Shown here in pieces: positions 42,913 through 53,493 of a DNA stretch of 64,000 nucleotides (positions are counted from its first letter, which is position 1; every line of letters starts with the position of its first letter). A program made the position numbers and the translations under genes. The notes beneath the pieces were generated by a model. It worked only from the letters and a program-made list of their open reading frames with translations. It made no database searches and was not told where the DNA came from. This DNA comes from Forficula auricularia (Eukaryota; Arthropoda; Insecta; Dermaptera; Forficulidae): assembly GCA_024734495.1 (NCBI GenBank), contig JALMQS010000313.1, positions 1 to 64,000 on the forward strand. Reading direction: 5' to 3'.

Positions 42913-43336
42913 TATCTCATTAATAGAGGGTTAGTAAGTTGGATATAATGTTAAGTTCCTCAAATGATTTTTATTTATTCTCTGAAAAATAATTCCAATT
43001 CTAATTTCGATGTTAATTTGTTTCCTATAAATTATTGATAGGAAATGGAACAATTTTCGATTTGGTGTTGGTATTTGGGAAAGAGGTAAACATATCGAAC
43101 GGTGTCTCCCTGCCTGTCCCCCCCCCTTCCCCCGGGCGTCCCCTTTTGCCCCCTCGACGATTGTGTGCTGCCCGGGAGCATCGCGCCGACGTCGACGTCG
43201 CCTCGTCACAGACCCCATTGCCCCCCTAGCCCTACACAACTACACACCGGCACACCGCTCAACCAGTAGATACTTCGGCTTTATCCCAAGCAGAGCATTT
43301 CTTGAGGCATCTCCAAATCCAAATCTACCAGAGAGA
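42913..43336 (+). promoter_or_regulatory. GC-rich leader of the Gly-rich gene (putative)
   Basis: 43100-43220 is unusually C/G-rich for the window with several CG dinucleotides (ATCGCGCCGACGTCGACGTC). It directly precedes the start codon and could be promoter or 5' untranslated sequence. No core promoter motif is evident. Confidence 0.35.
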
Positions 43337-43352
43337 ATGGCGAAAGGCAAAG
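43337..43352 (+). CDS. Gly/Ala/Lys-rich protein, exon 1
   Basis: ATG GCG AAA GGC AAA G then GTACAA donor, encoding MAKGK with phase 1. The start context GAGAGAATGG is reasonable. Support comes from the exact phase match with the next two exons, which give one continuous repetitive N-terminus. I do not recognise the protein; function unknown. An alternative read-through frame at 43163-43402 is not favoured. Confidence 0.6.
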
Positions 43353-43754
43353 GTACAATACCTCAATACAAAACTCAACAAATTATTATTAAATACTATT
43401 GAAATATCCTGTTAATAAAAAAAATTAAAAAAAAAAATACATTAACGAAATTTAAGTTAATTTTAGATTCTTTTTTTTTTGTTTAAGAATAGCTAACTTG
43501 TTTATTTGAACTTGTAACTACAAATAAATTTAGACTACAGGTCAAGTTGAAAATAAATTTAACCCCGAGTATTATGCATTTATCAAAGTAAATTAAAAAT
43601 TCATTGAATATTTTTTTTTTTTTTAATCGTTTAAAATAACTGGACATTTTAAATAAGTAATTGGAGAAAATATTTTATATAATACGTAAGATGAGGGAGA
43701 CTAAGAATAGAAGACAAAATATGGTTGCTTCTTATTGAATGGGTGTGTCTTTAG

Positions 43755-43810
43755 GTGGAGGAGGCGGTGGTGGCGGCGGAGGCGGCGGGGGCGGAAAAGC
43801 AGCTGAGGAG
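43755..43810 (+). CDS. Gly/Ala/Lys-rich protein, exon 2
   Basis: After TCTTTAG, the exon GT GGA GGA GGC ... gives a run of 14 glycines then KAAEE (GTATCA donor). Phase 1 in, phase 0 out. Codon use alternates GGA, GGC, GGT and GGG, which argues for selection on glycine rather than a simple DNA repeat. Low-complexity N-termini like this are usually disordered; no function is inferred. Confidence 0.65.
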
Positions 43811-43819
43811 GTATCAAAT

Positions 43820-44130
43820 ATTTTCATTTAATACAAAAATCATTTAAATATAAACATTAATAAAAAAAAAATAGCTTTCGAAAAATATATATTTTTTATT
43901 TCAATATCTTCTAAACATTCTTAAATATATTTGCACCTTCCTTAAAGATTATTAGTTCTTAAAAAAAAAACATCATATTTTTAGTACTGTTTCAAGGATG
44001 TATTAATTTCGTTAATTACCTTCAAGGTTCTAAAGTTTCATCTCTGCATATATCAGATTTCATAATTCATCTGGCGCATGTTTTGTTTTCTTTTATTTTA
44101 TTTTAGTTCTTTAATATATTAAGCATTTCA
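43820..44130. other. Intron 2 start, no recognised feature
   Basis: AT-rich, non-coding. Confidence 0.4.
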
Positions 44131-44131
44131 G

Positions 44132-46549
44132 AGACCCAAAAAGGGGGGGAGGGTCAAAATATGAAAATTCTTGCTCTTGGACCAAACTCTACCAAATTTT
44201 GTATACATAATCTGTGGGTCACTAGAAGGCTAGAAATGCAAAAACTAACCACCCAGAAGGGGGGGGTCAAAAAATGAAAATTCTTACTCTTAGAGTCAAC
44301 TTAACCAAATTTTGTATACATAATCTGTGGGTCACTAGAAGGCTAGAAATGCAAAAACTAACCACCCAGAAGGGGGGGGGTCAAAAAATGAAAATTCTTA
44401 CTCTTAGAGCCAACTTAACCAAATTTTGTATACATAATCTGTGGGTCATTAGAAGGCTAGAAATGCAAAAACTAACCACCCAGAAGGGGGGGAGGGGTCA
44501 AAAAATGAAAATTCTTACTCTTAGAGCCAACTTAACCAAATTTTGTATACATAATCTGTGGGCCACTAGAAGGCTAGAAATGCAAAAACTAACCACCCAG
44601 AAGGGGGAGGGGTCAAAAAATGAAAATTCTTACTCTTAGAGCCAACTTAACCAAATTTTGTATACATAATCTGTGGGTCACTAGAAGGCTAGAAATGCAA
44701 AAACTAACCACCCAGAAGGGGGGAGGGGTCAAAAAATGAAAATTCTTACTCTTAGAGCCAACTTAACCAAATTTTGTATACATAATCTATGGGTCATTAG
44801 AAGGCTAGAAATGCAAAAACTAACCACCCAGAAGGGGGAGGGGTCAAAAAATGAAAATTCTTACTCTTAGAGCCAACTTAACCAAATTTTGTATACATAA
44901 TCTGTGGGCCACTAGAAGGCTAGAAATGCAAAAACTAACCACCCAGAAGGGGGAGGGGTCAAAAAATGAAAATTCTTACTCTTAGAGCCAACTTAACCAA
45001 ATTTTGTATACATAATCTGTGGGTCACTAGAAGGCTAGAAATGCAAAAACTAACCACCCAGAAGGGGGAGGGGTCAAAAAATGAAAATTCTTACTCTTAG
45101 AGCCAACTTAACCAAATTTTGTATACATAATCTGTGGGCCACTAGAAGGCTAGAAATGCAAAAAACTAACCACCCAGAAGGGGGGGAGGGGTCAAAAAAT
45201 GAAAATTCTTACTCTTAGAGCCAACTTAACCAAATTTTGTATACATAATCTGTGGGCCACTAGAAGGCTAGAAATGCAAAAACTAACCACCCAGAAGGGG
45301 GGGGTCAAAAAATGAAAATTCTTACTCTTAGAGCCAACTTAACCAAATTTTGTATACATAATCTGTGGGCCACTAGAAGGCTAGAAATGCGAAAACTAAC
45401 CACCCAGAAGGGGGGAGGGGTCAAAAAATGAAAATTCTTACTCTTAGAGCCAACTTAACCAAATTTTGTATACATAATCTGTGGGCCACTAGAAGGCTAG
45501 AAATGCGAAAACTAACCACCCAGAAGGGGGAGGGGTCAAAAAATGAAAATTCTTACTCTTAGAGCCAACTTAACCAAATTTTGTATACATAATCTGTGGG
45601 TCACTAGAAGGCTAGAAATGCAAAAACTAACCACCCAGAAGGGGGAGGGGTCAAAAAATGAAAATTCTTACTCTTAGAGCCAACTTAACCAAATTTTGTA
45701 TACATAATCTGTGGGCCACTAGAAGGCTAGAAATGCAAAAACTAACCACCCAGAAGGGGGAGGGGTCAAAAAATGAAAATTCTTACTCTTAGAGCCAACT
45801 TAACCAAATTTTGTATACATAATCTGTGGGCCACTAGAAGGCTAGAAATGCAAAAACTAACCACCCAGAAGGGGGAGGGGTCAAAAAATGAAAATTCTTA
45901 CTCTTAGAGCCAACTTAACCAAATTTTGTATACATAATCTGTGGGCCACTAGAAGGCTAGAAATGCGAAAACTAACCACCCAGAAGGGGGGACGGGTCAA
46001 AAAATGAAAATTCTTACTCTTAGAGCCAACTTAACCAAATTTTGTATACATAATCTGTGGGCCACTAGAAGGCTAGAAATGCGAAAACTAACCACCCAGA
46101 AGGGGGGAGGGGTCAAAAAATGAAAATTCTTACTCTTAGAGCCAACTTAACCAAATTTTGTATACATAATCTGTGGGCCACTAGAAGGCTAGAAATGCGA
46201 AAACTAACCACCCAGAAGGGGGGACGGGTCAAAAAATGAAAATTCTTACTCTTAGAGCCAACTTAACCAAATTTTGTATACATAATCTGTGGGCCACTAG
46301 AAGGCTAGAAATGCGAAAACTAACCACCCAGAAGGGGGGAGGGGTCAAAAAATGAAAATTCTTACTCTTAGAGCCAACTTAACCAAATTTTGTATACATA
46401 ATCTGTGGGTCACTAGAAGGCTAGAAATGCAAAAACTAACCACCCAGAAGGGGGAGGGGTCAAAAAATGAAAATTCTTACTCTTAGAGCCAACTTAACCA
46501 AATTTTGTATACATAATCTATGGGTCATTAGAAGGCTAGAAATGCAAAA
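44132..46549 (+). repeat. Minisatellite, 21 units of about 116 bp
   Basis: Each unit runs through TGAAAATTCTTACTCTTAGA, CAACTTAACCAAATTTTGTA, TACATAATCTGTGGG, ACTAGAAGGCTAGAAATGC and a G-run (GAAGGGGGGAGGGGTC). I count 21 occurrences of TTGTATACATAATCT. Differences are a few bases per unit and the length of the G-run. Frames up to 121 codons read through it but shift with unit length and are not genes. Confidence 0.95.
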
Positions 46550-46645
46550 ACTGGGTTGGGGGAGGGGTCGGGGGCTGTGGTGGGTGGGAGTGAGGTGTGC
46601 CCTTTGGATAGCAAGAGGGCCGCCGAAAGCGGGCCTTGCAGCTAG
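44132..46645 (+). mobile_element. Helitron H3, 3' portion with expanded satellite
   Basis: The 3' end GGGCCGCCGAAAGCGGGCC, TTGCAGCTAG|T matches H2. Upstream the element consists of a tandem array; the usual 5' half (TCTATA..., GTCT repeat) is missing. It lies in intron 2 of the Gly-rich gene. Confidence 0.8.
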
Positions 46646-46649
46646 TTAC

Positions 46650-46985
46650 TATAATAAAGTTGGAGAGTTTGGAAGAGCTAATCTTAGGAAATAGTAATCC
46701 GATTTGAAAAATTCTTTTTCCATTAGATAGCCCGTTTAGGGTATATAACCAGAGGTGGCCATAACGTGGCTCGCGTGCCGCATGTGGCTCTTCAGTCAAT
46801 CTCGTGCGGCTATTGAACTCTCTTGAATAATACTGATTTTAAAAAGTACAGGGTGGGGCATAAAGATCTACCACATTTTAAAGAGGTATAAAAAATGAAA
46901 AAATTTAAATAAAAAGAAACTGAATATATTTTTGAAAAAAACATAAAATAATTTTTTTTTAATGTGTTTTAAACATTATATCAGA
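46650..46985. other. No recognised feature
   Basis: Intron sequence; a TGGCTCGCGTGCCGCATGTG segment at 46765-46790 resembles phrases found in insect hAT-type repeats but lacks visible ends. Confidence 0.35.
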
Positions 46986-46989
46986 CAAA

Positions 46990-47385
46990 AAAGTGGGGGG
47001 GGGGGGGGGTCAAAAAAGAAAATTCTAGCCCTTTAAACCAAACTTAACCAAATTTTATATACATAATATGTGGACTCCCAGAAGGCTAGAAATGCAAAAA
47101 TTATACCCAAAATAGGGGGGGGGGGGGTCAAAAACGAAAATTCTAGCCCTTTCGACCAAACTCAACCAAATTTTGTATACATATTCTGTGGACCCTCAGA
47201 GGGCTAGAAATGCAAAAACTAACCACCCAAAATGGGAGGAGGGTCAAAAATGAAAATTCTATCCCTTTCGACCAAACTATGTATACAAAATTTCGTTAGT
47301 TTTTGCATTTCTAGCCTTCTGGGGATCCACAGAATATGTATACAAAATCTGGTTGAGTTTGGTCAAAAGGGCTAGAATTTTTGTC
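46990..47385 (+). repeat. Divergent cluster of the Helitron/family A unit
   Basis: Three direct units with long G-runs are followed by one inverted unit (47285-47380). Shares TTTTGTATACAT and GCTAGAAATGCAAAAA with the arrays above. Boundaries of the parent element are not visible. Confidence 0.7.
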
Positions 47386-47524
47386 TCATTATACAGAATT
47401 CGAATCTTGTTTATTTTATAAAACTTTAAATATCTCGAAATTAACAATCCCTGACCACTTTCATAATTTTGGGCACATATATCGAAATTATATATTTGTA
47501 TATATATATTATTTATTTGTTTGA

Positions 47525-47559
47525 GACTATAGTTTCGAAGACTTGGCCTTCATCATCAG
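47525..47559 (-). ncRNA. Hammerhead ribozyme-like motif
   Basis: Minus strand CTGATGA, T, GAAG...CTTC, GAAAC TATA GTC|TC. All core positions are present, with a clear GUC site. Confidence 0.65.
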
Positions 47560-47769
47560 TATTTTTTAATTATAAATATTATTTTTCATGGGGTCAATAT
47601 CATATTGATATTGAAAAATTTTGATCTTTACTTAACTGAGAGCCAGTTAATAATATGTCCTAAAAATTGATTTTAATTTGAACTGGCTCTCAGCTAAATA
47701 AAGATCAAGAATTTTCAATATCCATATGATATTGACGCCATGAAAAATAATATTTATAATTAAAAAGGA

Positions 47770-47804
47770 CTGATGTTGAAGGCCAAGTCTTCGAAACCAA
47801 AGTC
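47770..47804 (+). ncRNA. Hammerhead-like motif, A9 mutated
   Basis: CTGATGT (A9 to T), GAAG...CTTC, GAAACCAAAGTC. Probably inactive partner of 47525-47559. Confidence 0.45.
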
Positions 47805-47979
47805 TCAAACAAATATATATACAGATATATAATTTCGATATATATGTGTGTATGTTTATTTGTGAGGACAACCTTTTTGTTTCTCTTTATGAATCAACAA
47901 ATCTTCTACTCTCGGCAAAATAAAAACTTTACAATATTCTCTCATTAAAAATTTTGTTTTCCTTAATAAATATGCAATC

Positions 47980-48130
47980 GATGGGATAGAGAGGGTTAAG
48001 GGGTAGGGAAGGGGGCCCAGAGGGAAGGGGAGAGGATTGATGGGGTGGAGAGTGGTCGGATTCGGGGAGGCGTTCCGGGGTTGGGGAGAGGGTCGGTGGA
48101 ATGGAGAGTGGTTGGAGATGGAAAAGGAGA
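47980..48130. repeat. G-rich low-complexity tract
   Basis: GGGTAGGGAAGGGGGCCCAG and similar GA/GT-rich phrases; not a gene. Opposite-strand frame is proline-rich by composition only. Confidence 0.5.
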
Positions 48131-48301
48131 GAGGGTTCAGACACTTCTAGCCCTAATAAAACTTAAATGATAAGAATATAATTATATATTCATAAGAATT
48201 TTGCTGGCTTGGTGTGTACTGGATATATTAATTTTTTATTGTTAAAGATAAATAAATTGAATTGCTTCTTTCCAGTAATTTATTTTATTATTCAAATGGT
48301 T

Positions 48302-48343
48302 AATCCAAATATTTCGAGAGCGCTCTCGGCATCTCTTCCTCAG
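48302..48343 (-). ncRNA. Hammerhead ribozyme-like motif
   Basis: Minus strand CTGAGGA, A, GAGA...TCTC stem II with an inner self-pairing GAGAGCGCTCTC, then GAAATATTTGGATT. Stem III A-T/T-A around ATTTGG and cleavage after AUU is possible. Confidence 0.5.
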
Positions 48344-48647
48344 TGGAAACCACTCCTCCACCAATCTGCCGACCCCATCAGTTTGTACAGAACATTGATA
48401 AAAGCTTGATTACACAACACACACAGACACACATATATATATATACAAATTCAAAATGAGATAACCTGCGTAATTTTGATTTCATTCGGACTTCATTATA
48501 AAGAGATGTAAATAATTGTATATACTCGCATGTTATCTCATTTTGGATTTGTATATATATATGTGTGTGTATGTTGTGTAATCAAGCTTTTATCAATGTT
48601 CTGTACAAACTTATGGGGTCGGCACATTGGTGGGGGAGTGGTTTCCA

Positions 48648-48689
48648 CTGAGGAAGAGATGCCGAGAGCGCTCTCGAAATATTTGGATT
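48648..48689 (+). ncRNA. Hammerhead ribozyme-like motif
   Basis: Inverted partner with the same core; stem I GGTT/AACC pairs across an asymmetric loop. Confidence 0.5.
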
Positions 48690-48796
48690 AACCATTTGAA
48701 TAATAAAATAAATTACTGGAAAGAAGCAATTCAATTTATTTATCCTTAACAATAAAAAATAATTATATATACCTACATTAGTTTAGTGGCTAGAAC

Positions 48797-48978
48797 GAGG
48801 GGTGAACCGCGACCTAATATGCTGTACACCTACTTCCACTTGTACTTCCAAATATTTCCAAGTACTTCCAAATATTCCCGGCACTTCCAAATATTCCCAA
48901 GTACTTCCAAATATTTCCAACTACTTCCAAATATTTCCAAGTACTTTCAAAATACTTCCAATCGCGGATCACCCCTCG
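48797..48978 (+). mobile_element. MITE H, copy 2, short satellite (about 5-6 units)
   Basis: Ends GAGGGGTGAACCGCGACC and ATCGCGGATCACCCCTCG. Flanked by GGCTAGAAC on both sides (48788-48796, 48979-48987), an exact 9-bp duplication, which points to a Mutator-like or similar transposase. Inside are TACTTCCAAATATTTCCAAG units. Confidence 0.85.
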
Positions 48979-48989
48979 GGCTAGAACAA

Positions 48990-49318
48990 ACGAGCTCAAA
49001 TCGCGTTTAATCGGGATCGAATATCATGCTTTAATCAGAAAAATCTTGGAAGGCACTTCACTAATTTCATGAGAGGGAATCTGAGTAATTTCTCCAGGGA
49101 AATTTTAATCCCCATACTAATCGCCAACGCTCAGGATTGAGTATGGCCACACGACAAAAAAGATGCAAGCATAGCTACTTTTAACATTTTATTTATAGTT
49201 CCGGATAAATTATAAGTAAACATATACGGGATCACATATCTATATATAACATTTAATCTATTTATAATCGCATTTTCCGGCTTTTTGGGGTTGTAAATTT
49301 ATTAATAGTATATTCATA
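48990..49318. other. No recognised feature
   Basis: AT-rich intron sequence between two MITE H copies. Confidence 0.4.
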
Positions 49319-49327
49319 GCTATATAC

Positions 49328-50288
49328 GAGGGGTGAACCGCGACCTAATATGCTGTACACCTACTTCCACTTGTACTTCCAAATATTTCCATACTTCCAA
49401 ATATTTCCAAGTACTTTCCAATATTTCCAAGCACTTTCAAATATTTCCAAGTACTTCCAAATATTTCCAAGCACTTTCAAATAATTCCAAGTACTTTCAA
49501 ATATTTCCAAGCAGTTTCAAATATTTCCAAGTACTTCCAAATATTTCCAAGCACTTTCAAATAATTCCAAGTACTTCCAGATATTTCCAAGGACTTTCAA
49601 ATAATTCCAAGTACTTCCAAATATTTCCAAGTACTTCCAGATATTTCAAGTACTTCCAAATATTTCCAAGTACTTTCAAATATTTCCAAGCACTTTCAAA
49701 TATTTCCAAGCACTTTCAAATATTTCCAAGTACTTCCAGATATTTCCAAGAAATTCCAAATATTTCCAAGTAATTCCAAATATTTCCAAGTACTTCCAGA
49801 TATTTCCAAGTACTTCCAAATATTTCCAAGCACTTTCAAGTATTTCCAAGAAATTCCAAATATTTCCAAGTACTTCCAGATATTTCCAAGTAATTCCAAA
49901 TATTTTCAAGTACTTCCAGATATTTCCAAGAAATTCCAAATATTTCCAAGTAATTCCAAATATTTCCAAGTACTTCCAGATATTTCCAAGTACTTCCAAA
50001 TATTTCCAAGTACTTCCAGATATTTCCAAGAAATTCCAAATATTTCCAAGTACTTCCAGATATTTCCAAGTAATTCCAAATATTTTCAAGTACTTCCAAA
50101 TGTTTCCAAGTACTCCCAAATATTTTCAAGTACTTCCAAATGTTTCCAAGTACTCCCAAATATTTCCAAGTAATTCCAAATATTTCCAAGTACTTCCAAA
50201 TTTTCCAAGTATTTCCAAATATCTCCAAGTACTTCCAAAATATTTCCAAAGAGGTGTACACCTACTTCCAATCGCGGATCACCCCTCG
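49328..50288 (+). mobile_element. MITE H, copy 3, with long satellite
   Basis: Same ends as copy 2. Flanks GCTATATAC and GCTGTATAG agree in 7 of 9 positions, consistent with an older 9-bp duplication. About 880 of its 961 bp are the 20-bp satellite. Confidence 0.85.
49367..50250 (+). repeat. 20-bp satellite, about 44 units
   Basis: Unit TACTTCCAAATATTTCCAAG with variants GCACTTTCAAATATTTCCAA, TACTTCCAGATATTTCCAAG and AAATTCCAAATATTTCCAAG. Variant order repeats over roughly 5-6 units, showing higher-order duplication. Because 20 is not a multiple of 3, every frame is open for long stretches on both strands; these are not proteins. Confidence 0.95.
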
Positions 50289-50559
50289 GCTGTATAGATG
50301 TGCATGAAAATGTGTGCGATTTGTTTCTGATGTTCCTTATTTTTTTTTTATCATCAGCTCTTCATTTTTAAAATGCGAAAATGTTGTACCCAGCACGAAT
50401 CTGTTCTTATGTTATTAAAGGTTAACTACCTCCTGCTTATTTTCACATGAGAAAAAAGTGTCTAAGCCGACCTTTGGCCTCAAGCCATTGATTCGGGGGT
50501 TTCAGCTATAACTTTTTATTATATATTAAAAATTTATGAATGTAAATTATTGTATAATT

Positions 50560-50650
50560 AAAACAGAGATGTGAGTGACTTGGCAAGTAGGTTATTAGTG
50601 CTCGGGTTCAACTCCCGGGGGGATGAAGCCCTCTATGAAATATAAACATA
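50560..50650 (+). repeat. tRNA-like fragment
   Basis: GCTCGGGTTCAACTCCCGGG carries a T-arm-like hairpin and B-box; similar to 8140-8210. No complete cloverleaf. Confidence 0.4.
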
Positions 50651-50656
50651 TTTTTA

Positions 50657-51662
50657 ACCGACTTCAAAAAAGGAGGAGGTTCTCTATTCGACTGAATTTT
50701 TTTTTTGTGCCTATGTTACCTCATATCTCCGCCAATTGTCAACCGATTTTGAAAAATTTTTTTGCATTGGGTCCAGTCTAGCTTCCGATTGGTCCCATTA
50801 TTTTTCGTTTTTTTTTCATAGGTATTAGACCTTTTTTATTAGGTTTGTTTAGACCTAACCTCTTTGTTTATGAACCGATTTCGATGGTTCTTTTTTTATC
50901 GAAAGGGGTGTCTTAGGGATGGTGTCATATTAATTTGGTCAAGTTCTGATGATATAATCACTATTAATAACATCACTAAAAAGAGAAAAATAAAAATAAT
51001 TTTTAAGAAAAAAATGAAAACCGACTTCAAAAAACTAAATGCAACAAATATAAAAATACACTAAAAGGTATAAAATAATTATTATCTTATTTAGTTACAA
51101 CTAAACGACGAAATATTAACACGAAATTACTTTTTAAAGTCGGTGCCAAACAAACTATACCTATAAGCGAGCGTACCCGCCAAACGTACTAAGTAAGATC
51201 CGTCGAGTGCGATTCATAAAAGGTATATGTTTGGCACCAACTTCAAAAAGTAATTTCGTGTTAATATTTCGTCGTTTAGTTGTAACTAAATAAGATAATA
51301 ATTATTTTATACCTTTTAGTGTATTTTTATATTTGTTGCATTTAATTTTTGAAGTCGGTTTTATTTTTTTCTTAAAATTTTTATTTTTCTCTTTTTAGTG
51401 ATGTTATTAATAGTGATTATATCATCAGAACTTGACCAAATTAATATGACACCATCCCTAAGACACCCTTTCGGATAAAAAAAGAACCATCGAAATCGGT
51501 TCATAAACAAAGAGGTTAGGTCTAAACAAACCTAATAAAAAAGGTCTAATACCTATGAAAAAAAATCGAAAAAAATGGGACCAATCGGAAGCTAGACTGG
51601 ACCCAATGCAAAAAATTTTCAAAATCGATTGACAATTGGCGAGATATGAGGTAACATAGGCA

Positions 51663-51697
<35 letters not shown>

Positions 51698-52065
51698 CAA
51701 TCGAATAGAGAACCTCCTCCTTTTTTGAAGTCGGTTAAAAAAATACACTAAAAGGTATAAAATAATTATTATCTTATTTAGTTACAACTAAACGAAGAAA
51801 TATTAACATGAAATTACTTTTTGAAGTTGGTGCCAAACATATACCTTTTATGAATCGCACTCGACGGATCTTACTTAGTACGTTTGGCGGGTACGCTCGC
51901 TTATAGGTATAGTTTGTTTGGCACCGACTTCAAAAAGTAATTTCATGTTAATATTTCGTCGTTTAGTTGTAACTAAATAAGATAATAATTATTTTATACC
52001 TTTTAGTGTATTTTATTTGTTGCATTTAATTTTTTGAAGTCGGTTTTTATTTTTTTCTTAAAAAT
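50657..52065. repeat. Multi-armed palindrome of the AACCGACTTC family
   Basis: AACCGACTTCAAAAAAGGAG at 50657 and its inverse at 51720-51737 bound an inverted repeat with about 450-bp arms; a further half-arm (51740-52065) repeats the inner part in the other direction. A copy of the end occurs at 62581-62612. This terminal phrase is common in insect genomes. An A-run lies at 51667-51694. Non-coding. Confidence 0.75.
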
Positions 52066-52188
52066 TATTTTCTACTAAAAATTTCTACATAGTGTGTTTC
52101 TTAATTTTATTTTCGCATGATCTGCTGTTTCCTAATTTTTTTCTTACTTTTCTTTATTGTATTATAATTATTATTTTTACTTGTTTAG

Positions 52189-52294
52189 AAAAAGGGCGGA
52201 GGTGGTGGAGAAAAAGCAGGTAAAGGTGGTGCAGCTGCTGGTGGCGCTGCTGCCGGAGGTGCTGCAGAAAAGAGTGGTAAAGGAGGAAAAAAAG
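52189..52294 (+). CDS. Gly/Ala/Lys-rich protein, exon 3
   Basis: After TTACTTGTTTAG it reads KKGGGGGEKAGKGGAAAGGA, AAGGAAEKSGKGGKK and one more base, then GTTGGT (phase 1). It joins exon 2 at phase 0, so the N-terminus is MAKGK, poly-Gly, KAAEE, then this segment. The repeats GKGG, AAAGG and EK suggest a disordered, positively charged region. The donor is weak and no further exon is found before the window ends 11.7 kb on, so the rest of the gene lies outside or was missed. Low complexity means the call rests on splice phases and codon variety. Confidence 0.65.
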
Positions 52295-52329
52295 GTTGGT
52301 TTTTATTTTGTGTCTCAATTTGTTCTTAA

Positions 52330-53010
52330 GGTAGTTGTTCCGCCAAATGCGTTTTCTTAGAGATTTTTTTGAAATTTATACAGATTATTATTTAAATACT
52401 TGTGCATCGATTGGTGGCAAAACGAAATTTATGAACAATACAGTTCCGGAGATATTAAATTTCAAAAATCGGGGTTTCCGGGCTCTTTAACATTGCACTA
52501 TACGGGATATTGGAAAATTTACATACATATTTAATTATAATTAAGAAACCCTTCTTACCATTGTAATAAAAAACTAAACCAACATTAAACAATAACCAAT
52601 ATATATTTTAAGACAATTTTGATTCATAGTTACAACACAGTTTCTGAGATAATAAGGAATAAATAATGAAAAATGTATAAAAAAATTACACTAAAAACAA
52701 TTTGGCAACAGCGCATGCGCTATATTTTTTAAAAATTATAATTTTCATAAGGTGTAACGTAGGCGTTGATTACATTTGTTAAAAAATAAAACGATTTTTA
52801 TAGAAATTTAAAATGTATTTTATCTGTCATTTTAATATAAAAATATTCAATCTCTTACAATGGTGCCAAATTTGTCAAACGAGCACGGGATTGGCTAGAA
52901 TCGGTACATAAACAGCAAAAAGTTTTGGGCTTATGAATTATGAATCCTTGTTGTCTGTACTATATACTCTAGCATTAACTTTTTGCTAGTATTGTCGCGA
53001 AACAACTACC
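52330..53010 (+). mobile_element. piggyBac-like MITE, copy E3
   Basis: GGTAGTTGTTCCGCC to GCGAAACAACTACC with TTAA at 52326-52329 and 53011-53014. Inserted 35 bp after exon 3 of the Gly-rich gene. It matches E1 over its whole length with small deletions. Confidence 0.8.
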
Positions 53011-53192
53011 TTAACACCGTAGTTATAAACATATGAATAAATTTAAAAACAATTTTCTTATATATGAAATATTCCATTTTTTTATTATTAAATTGAGAAG
53101 TGATGGAAGGTAGTCCAAGAATAATGAAAAAATCTTCTGGAATAAAATAGATTTATTGGACAGTCATTTATTTTTTACACTCAAAAACCGAT

Positions 53193-53221
53193 GTTTCTGA
53201 GAATTTTCCCTCCTTCTTCAG
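53193..53221 (-). ncRNA. Hammerhead-like motif, degenerate
   Basis: Minus strand CTGAAGA, then GAG...CTC with an extra A, GAAACAT. Weak; single copy. Confidence 0.3.
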
Positions 53222-53493
53222 GGTTTAAAAGGGCTCAATGTCATTGAGGGGAACATACTATTATTATTATTTTGAAAAATTAATTTACCCAATGTCCAGT
53301 TGCTAGGGAGGAAGAGATGTGAGGATTTAAATCAAATTTTTAAACATTCAAAATTGATTTGATTAAAAAAAAATTTGTATATTCAAGCACATGAAAAAAT
53401 TAGATACTTTATTTGGCAGAGAGAGAGAGACAAAATTATATATTGAATCGCCAGTCAAGTTAATGTTATCATCTTTTAAAAATATTGTGTAGG

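Larger units (their letters stand above)
47505..47815. repeat. Hammerhead-armed palindrome
   Basis: Arms of about 130 bp around a short spacer; TTTGTTTGAGACTATAG at one end, CTTCGAAACCAAAGTCTC at the other. The same arm sequence borders the PLE remnant at 2844-4281. Confidence 0.75.
48219..48775. repeat. Palindrome with 250-bp arms and two hammerhead motifs
   Basis: Left arm 48219-48470, right arm 48533-48775, differing by few bases (for example CCACCAATCTGCCGACCCC against GGGGTCGGCACATTGGTGG). Spacer about 60 bp. Confidence 0.85.

Noticed and set aside
44274..44639. 121-codon frame with repeats MKILTLRANLTKFCIHNLW
   Set aside because: Comes from a ~116-bp minisatellite; the frame is lost when unit length changes.
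44132..46549. CRISPR-like regular array
   Set aside because: Units are fully repetitive without unique spacers, in a eukaryotic Helitron.
49333..50261. Long open frames (141-147 codons) on both strands
   Set aside because: They are read-through of a 20-bp satellite that lacks stop codons; both strands are open at once and the peptide simply repeats.
50864..51064. Frame in the AACCGACTTC palindrome
   Set aside because: Inverted repeat with frames on both strands; low complexity and no domain.
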